DNA of 64,000 nucleotides from Cryptoclostridium sp964637365. Its GTDB lineage: Bacteria; Bacillota; Dehalobacteriia; UBA7702. Location of the stretch: positions 1 to 64,000 of the forward strand of contig CAZWWH010000011.1 of assembly GCA_964637365.1 (NCBI GenBank). The letters are read 5' to 3'. Positions 60,643 through 64,000 of the stretch are shown here, piece by piece. Within the stretch, counting starts at the first letter, position 1. Each line of letters begins with the position of its first letter. The position numbers and the translations under genes are program-made. The notes under the pieces are model-generated. The model was given only the letters and a program-made list of their open reading frames with translations. It ran no database searches and was not told where the DNA came from.

Positions 60643-61553
60643 CGTTCTATCTCCTTTTTCTCTGCTAAAATAAAATGGATATTTTCAAAAGCCGTTTGTC
60701 CTTCGGCTCGGTTTTCAAAAAAATGTTTTTGAATAGTTCTCGGCGTTTCGTGTATGTCGACTGCAAATCCATGTTTCCTAAGCGCTTGTCGTATTTCTGC
60801 AACCGTAAATCCATGCTGCATCGGTTCTCCGAGCTTCGCGGTAATTTGCGTTAGACGATGAACTCTCTCGGCATTGTTTTCATCAAATGTCGTTTCATCG
60901 GGAAAGTCAAACACCAGTCTGTTTCCGTCCTCTGAAATACGGCTTATTTTTTCAATTGTCTGTTCAAAGACAGGAAGCGTCAGATAATAAGTCACCCCGA
61001 GAATGGCAAAGAATGCGGGAATATTTTTGTCAAACCCGGCGTTTTTAAGAACTTCGATCATATCGTCCGCCGCAAAATCAATAGAAACATACTGCACATT
61101 TTGGGGTATGATCCACTCAAGTTTTTTTATTCGTTCAAGTTTGTATCGCTGTGTATCCGGGTGATCCAACTCAAATATCTGAATATCGGGGTTTTCATTA
61201 CGGAATGCAAAAGTATCCATACCCGCTCCGCAAATCACATACTGACATTTTCCGTTCTCCTTTGCAAAACGATCCAGTTCATTTTCTGCAAATGCAATAC
61301 GGGAGAGCGGGATCGGCGTGATATATCTGTTCAATTTGGGATATACCAACGAACCGTTAAATACGCGGTTTGTATCAAAAGCTGCTATTTCAAAATCATT
61401 TTCAATAAGCTGACCGACCTCTTCGTATTCTTCCTTTCCCATCAGATCATAAGCAAGGAAGTCGTCAAATATTTTCTGCCTTCCGAAATTAGAATGGTAA
61501 GCCCTTGCAAAAGAGCATAGCTTTGCTGTAATACTTTCCTGTGTATCTATCAT
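60639..61553 (-). CDS. class I SAM-dependent methyltransferase (leucine carboxyl methyltransferase-like)
   Basis: A 304-aa protein of the LCM/TIGR00027-like family. The SAM site is YVICGAGMDTFAFRN (about residues 104-118), followed by IFELDHPDTQRYK and ILGVTYYLTLP. In B. subtilis a methyltransferase gene (yrrT) also precedes mtnN-mccAB, but belongs to a different subfamily. First gene after the attenuator, and coupled to metK; substrate unknown. ATG 61553 after GAGG. Confidence 0.82.
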   Translation of the reverse strand: MIDTQESITAKLCSFARAYHSNFGRQKIFDDFLAYDLMGKEEYEEVGQLIENDFEIAAFDTNRVFNGSLVYPKLNRYITPIPLSRIAFAENELDRFAKENGKCQYVICGAGMDTFAFRNENPDIQIFELDHPDTQRYKLERIKKLEWIIPQNVQYVSIDFAADDMIEVLKNAGFDKNIPAFFAILGVTYYLTLPVFEQTIEKISRISEDGNRLVFDFPDETTFDENNAERVHRLTQITAKLGEPMQHGFTVAEIRQALRKHGFAVDIHETPRTIQKHFFENRAEGQTAFENIHFILAEKKEIER

Positions 61554-61580
61554 ATATTAACCTCATTTCTGTCTGAAAAC

Positions 61581-61699
61581 ATAAAAAGACTCCGCCTGAT
61601 TTTTCTCAGTTTCTTTCATGATCTGAAAGTTGTGAGAACAGGCGGAGTCGCTATTTATAAAGCTGTTTCTGCTTATTTACAGAACCAATCGCCGCCTGT
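61581..61699 (-). promoter_or_regulatory. attenuator between cysK and the methionine-to-cysteine genes
   Basis: Terminator: GACTCCGCCTG (61649-61639) pairs with CAGGCGGAGTC (61598-61588), inner pairs TTCTCA/TGAGAA and CTTTCA/TGAAAG, then TTTTTAT. Antiterminator: ACAGGCGG in the leader gene (61699-61692) is complementary to CCGCCTGT of the terminator's first arm, eight bases. A third hairpin, AGAGAC/GTCTCT (61749-61773), lies earlier. Ribosome stalling at the Cys codons would expose ACAGGCGG and allow readthrough. Complementarity is seen; regulation is inferred. Confidence 0.75.
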
Positions 61700-61819
61700 G
61701 ACGCTGCAACAGCACAGACAACATGCGTTCATAGACATAACGAGGTAGCCGGAGAGACGGCGTGTCTCTTCGGCATATTCTATTTCCTTTTTCAAACTGT
61801 TGACCATTTGAATTTTCAT
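61673..61819 (-). CDS. cysteine-rich leader peptide
   Basis: A 48-codon frame from the ATG at 61819 (seven bases after GAGGGA) to a TAA at 61673, starting 28 bases after cysK. Residues 33-38 read CCLCCC, with Cys 47 near the end; six of seven consecutive-region codons are Cys. No signal peptide or family. It precedes a terminator and contains the antiterminator strand, so I read it as a sensor of Cys-tRNA. A real small cysteine-rich protein is a weaker alternative. Confidence 0.7.
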   Translation of the reverse strand: MKIQMVNSLKKEIEYAEETRRLSGYLVMSMNACCLCCCSVTGGDWFCK

Positions 61820-61846
61820 GACAGATCCCTCGTTTTTTTTTCGTTC

Positions 61847-62776
61847 TTATTCAGCAAACATAGGTGTGGAAAGATAACGTTCACCGGTATCGGGGAGAAG
61901 GGCGACGATAATCTTGCCCTTGTTCTCCGGACGCTTTGCAAGCTCGGTCGCCGCATAAACCGCAGCGCCGGATGAGATACCCACAAGCAGTCCCTCGCGT
62001 CTGGCAAGCGTTCTTCCCGTTTCAAATGCGTCTTCATTCTCGACAGTGATAATCTCATCGTAGATATCAGTATTCAATGTATCGGGAACAAAGCCCGCGC
62101 CAATGCCCTGAATTTTGTGGGGACCGGGCGTTCCTTTGGAGAGAACAGGCGATCCGGCAGGCTCAACGGCAACAACTTTGACATCTGGATTCTGACTCTT
62201 GAGATACTCACCTACTCCCGAAATCGTTCCGCCTGTTCCTATGCCCGCAACAAAGATATCAACCTTGCCGTCCGTGTCCTCCCATATTTCGGGACCGGTC
62301 GTACTGCGGTGCGCCGCAGGATTGGCGGCATTGGTAAACTGGCTGGGAATAAAGCTGTTCGGCGTCTCTGCAGCAAGTTCCTGCGCTTTTGCGATGGCGC
62401 CTTTCATACCTTTGGCTCCCTCGGTAAGCACCAGTTCCGCGCCGTAAGCCTTCAACAAATTGCGGCGCTCTACGCTCATGGTTTCCGGCATAGTGAGGAT
62501 GATCTTATATCCTCTGGAAGCTGCGACAGCCGCAAGTCCGATTCCCGTATTGCCGCTGGTCGGCTCAATAATAACGGAATCCGGCTTCAAAATACCTTTT
62601 GCCTCCGCTTCATCGATCATGGCTTTGGCAATTCTGTCCTTGACGCTTCCGGCAGGATTGAAGTATTCAAGCTTACCGTAAACAGTCGCCCCGAGTTTCT
62701 TATCGGAGATATAGTTTGTGAGCTTCAAAAGCGGTGTGCCGCCAATCAAATCTGTTATTCTGTCAAATGTTTTCAT
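61847..62776 (-). CDS. cysK: cysteine synthase A
   Basis: A 309-aa O-acetylserine sulfhydrylase: YFNPAGSVKDR with the PLP lysine (about residue 45), IIEPTSGNTGIGLA, FVAGIGTGGTISG and EGLLVGISSGAA. Normal length. Catalyses O-acetylserine + sulfide to cysteine and, in Firmicutes, partners CymR. Starts at an ATG after AAAGGAG and is followed by the Cys-rich leader, so it is expressed even when the downstream genes are attenuated. Confidence 0.94.
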   Translation of the reverse strand: MKTFDRITDLIGGTPLLKLTNYISDKKLGATVYGKLEYFNPAGSVKDRIAKAMIDEAEAKGILKPDSVIIEPTSGNTGIGLAAVAASRGYKIILTMPETMSVERRNLLKAYGAELVLTEGAKGMKGAIAKAQELAAETPNSFIPSQFTNAANPAAHRSTTGPEIWEDTDGKVDIFVAGIGTGGTISGVGEYLKSQNPDVKVVAVEPAGSPVLSKGTPGPHKIQGIGAGFVPDTLNTDIYDEIITVENEDAFETGRTLARREGLLVGISSGAAVYAATELAKRPENKGKIIVALLPDTGERYLSTPMFAE

Positions 62777-63002
62777 TAGAAATTTCTCCTTTCGGTTTTG
62801 TAATGGTACAGTTTTTATTTTAATACACTGCCGGTATTTCTACATCGTTTTACTTTTATCATATGCAAACTCTTTCTTATTACCTATCATTCCTATCGGT
62901 TTTAGTGTTTAAAATACCACCACTCTTGCTTTTTGTCAAGACCCTTTCAAAAAAATTTTTTAAGTTCACAAAAAAGTCGAATACTGAATGTTTACACTTC
63001 CC
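62777..63002. promoter_or_regulatory. cysK/patB divergent intergenic region with ATAGGTAATA half-site
   Basis: No gene is seen in the 362 bases between cysK and patB. On the minus strand GATAGGAATGATAGGTAATAAG (62904-62883) repeats the ATAGGTAATA core of the operator near 54.65 kb and is followed by a TATGAT box about 20 bases on. This is probably the cysK promoter with its regulatory site; the plus-strand promoter is listed separately. Confidence 0.45.
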
Positions 63003-63031
63003 TTGACAAAATATAAAAACGCGCTTATAAT
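63003..63031 (+). promoter_or_regulatory. consensus promoter for patB
   Basis: TTGACA (63003-63008), 17-base spacer, TATAAT (63026-63031). Just downstream, GATAGG...AACCT at about 63047-63069 forms a GGTT/AACC inverted repeat that could be an operator. Confidence 0.88.
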
Positions 63032-63085
63032 ATAACATATTAAGTAGATAGGTTTTATATGATAACCTGCAAAAATTCAGAGAAT

Positions 63086-63120
63086 AATCCGATGCTGTTT
63101 TTACGCGGCGTCGGATTTTT
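63086..63120 (+). terminator. leader terminator upstream of patB
   Basis: AATCCGATGC (63086-63095) pairs with GCGTCGGATT (63108-63117; one G-T pair) followed by TTT. It lies between promoter and start codon, 18 bases before the ATG, so it may attenuate patB. The short leader has only one Cys codon, so the sensing principle differs from the two Cys-leader attenuators. Confidence 0.7.
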
Positions 63121-63138
63121 AACTAAACGGAGGCTATT

Positions 63139-64000
63139 ATGCAGTCATTTGATTTTGATACCGTCCACAGTCGTGTTGGAACAGGCTCGGTAAAATACGA
63201 ACAGAATTTGAAGGAATCATATAAAGACATTATTCCCATGTGGATTGCTGATATGGATTTTATGGTTCCCTCATCTGTCGAAGAAGCACTTCATTCGGCA
63301 GCTACCCACGGTATATTTGGATATTCGCTTACGGATAGCGAGTATGACAATTCGATTGTTACTTGGTATAAAAATAGAATGTCATGGCAGGTTCGTCCTG
63401 AATGGATTTTAAAGACGCCCGGCGTCATGTTCGCTATCGCCGCTTCCATACAGGCGTTAACAGAGCCGGATGAGGCTGTACTGATTTGCCAGCCGGTTTA
63501 TTATCCGTTTGCAAGCATTATATCGGCAAATCATCGCAAACTCGTTGTATCCGAACTCGCATTAAAAGAAGGGAAATATGAGATCGATTTTGCCGATTTG
63601 GAAGAAAAGATCGTAAAAAATTCCGTGAAGATTTTCTTGCTATGCTCTCCGCATAATCCGGTAGGACGGGTGTGGACAAAAGAGGAACTTCTTCGTATAG
63701 GAGAGATATGCTTACGGCACAATGTTACGATCATTTCTGATGAAATACATTCCGATTTTATATTTGACGGGCGTCACATTCCGATTGCTTCACTTTCAAA
63801 GAAGATTGCAGACAGAACCATTACCTGTACTTCACCGACAAAGACATTCAATCTTGCAGGACTTCAAGTCGCTAACATCATTATTGCAAATGAAAATATA
63901 CGCCATAAGGTACGAAAAGCATGCCTTGCCACAGGATACAGCAATCTAAACACGATGGCGATTGCCGCCACCAAAGCGGCATACCGCGACGGCGAGGAAT
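63139..64000 (+). CDS. patB: PatB/MalY-type PLP enzyme (cystathionine beta-lyase), runs off the window
   Basis: The first 287 residues of a fold-I PLP enzyme: FDFDTVHSRVGTGSVKY at the start, PMWIADMDFMVP, CSPHNPVGRVWT and SDEIHSDFIFDG, and the PLP-lysine in SPTKTFNLAGLQ near residue 233. PatB/MalY enzymes split cystathionine or cysteine S-conjugates to pyruvate, ammonia and a thiol. ATG at 63139 after GGAGG. The C-terminal third is outside the window. Diverges from cysK and completes the set of sulfur genes. Confidence 0.9.
   Translation, partial: MQSFDFDTVHSRVGTGSVKYEQNLKESYKDIIPMWIADMDFMVPSSVEEALHSAATHGIFGYSLTDSEYDNSIVTWYKNRMSWQVRPEWILKTPGVMFAIAASIQALTEPDEAVLICQPVYYPFASIISANHRKLVVSELALKEGKYEIDFADLEEKIVKNSVKIFLLCSPHNPVGRVWTKEELLRIGEICLRHNVTIISDEIHSDFIFDGRHIPIASLSKKIADRTITCTSPTKTFNLAGLQVANIIIANENIRHKVRKACLATGYSNLNTMAIAATKAAYRDGEE

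Noticed and set aside
54574..63139. SAM (S-box) or T-box riboswitch before the sulfur genes
   Set aside because: I looked in the leaders of cysK, patB and the importer operon for the S-box core and the T-box sequence and saw neither; the Cys-leader attenuators explain the terminators.
1..64000. CRISPR array
   Set aside because: No set of regularly spaced identical repeats was seen; the only close repeats are the duplications at 42.1 kb and the MarR operators.
1..64000. tRNA and rRNA genes
   Set aside because: No cloverleaf with GTTCRAATC-type arm or rRNA signature was recognised; a covariance search would be decisive.

Overview
The window comes from a low-to-moderate GC member of the Firmicutes, most likely a Clostridia or Negativicutes relative. 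Evidence: strong TTGACA-N17-TATAAT promoters, AGGAGG ribosome sites, an rpmH-rnpA-yidD-yidC-jag block with a lipoprotein-type YidC, Tn916-like remnants, S-layer-homology and PepSY proteins, and an actinobacterial-type integration host factor. I cannot name a species. I recognised no rRNA, tRNA or CRISPR array.

Layout. 1-4.6 kb is mobile-element rubble: an IS21-like end, a phage/ICE-type regulator, a broken replication initiator, a broken MobA/MobL relaxase, an excisionase and an internally deleted integrase. 4.7-25.6 kb is orderly housekeeping DNA: LMW phosphatase and VOC protein, a DMT transporter with a His-rich tail, HAD phosphatase, IHF, Ogt, an FHA-FtsW/PBP elongation pair, a GIY-YIG/ATPase fusion, PepSY lipoprotein, uvrB-uvrA-uvrC, a SIS isomerase, an ABC-F protein and rpmH-rnpA-yidD-yidC-jag. 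25.7-31.1 kb is AT-rich and decayed: a small RNA that may be an orphan type I antitoxin, frameshifted TraX and XRE genes, and a Tn916-like remnant whose integrase is joined to an IS3 fragment. 31.2-43.6 kb returns to chromosomal genes: YARHG protein, TspO, a MarR/MATE unit, an SLH-VanY carboxypeptidase, a complete arginine-to-spermidine operon (speD-speA-speE-speB) and an ECF sigma/anti-sigma pair. 43.9-45.0 kb is a prophage scar.

The most distinctive part is 45.2-64 kb, an island devoted to sulfur and keto-acid metabolism. A ten-gene minus-strand operon (54.15 to 45.28 kb) encodes an SsuABC/TauABC-like importer, an AhpD-like protein, a four-subunit 2-oxoacid:ferredoxin oxidoreductase, a PaaK-like acyl-CoA ligase and a YbdL/KAT-like aminotransferase. 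It begins with a Cys-rich small protein and, before that, a Cys/Met-rich leader peptide followed by a terminator whose 5' arm can instead pair with the leader coding region. A LysR regulator and an amidohydrolase lie upstream. A second operon (62.8 to 57.1 kb) carries cysK, a second Cys-rich leader peptide with its own terminator/antiterminator, a methyltransferase, metK, a truncated mtnN, mccB and mccA: a methionine-to-cysteine recycling route. A patB/malY-type C-S lyase starts divergently at 63.1 kb.

I infer that cysteine supply is sensed by ribosome stalling at two separate attenuators, coupling import and oxidation of an unknown amino acid or sulfonate with recycling of methionine to cysteine. 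The island also looks damaged: metK has one in-frame TAG, the Rrf2 (CymR-like) regulator has a short deletion near its recognition helix, and mtnN lacks its N-terminal half. In-frame TAG codons also interrupt a MarR gene and two mobile-element genes, while almost no intact gene uses TAG as its stop; this deserves a check for both sequence error and amber suppression.
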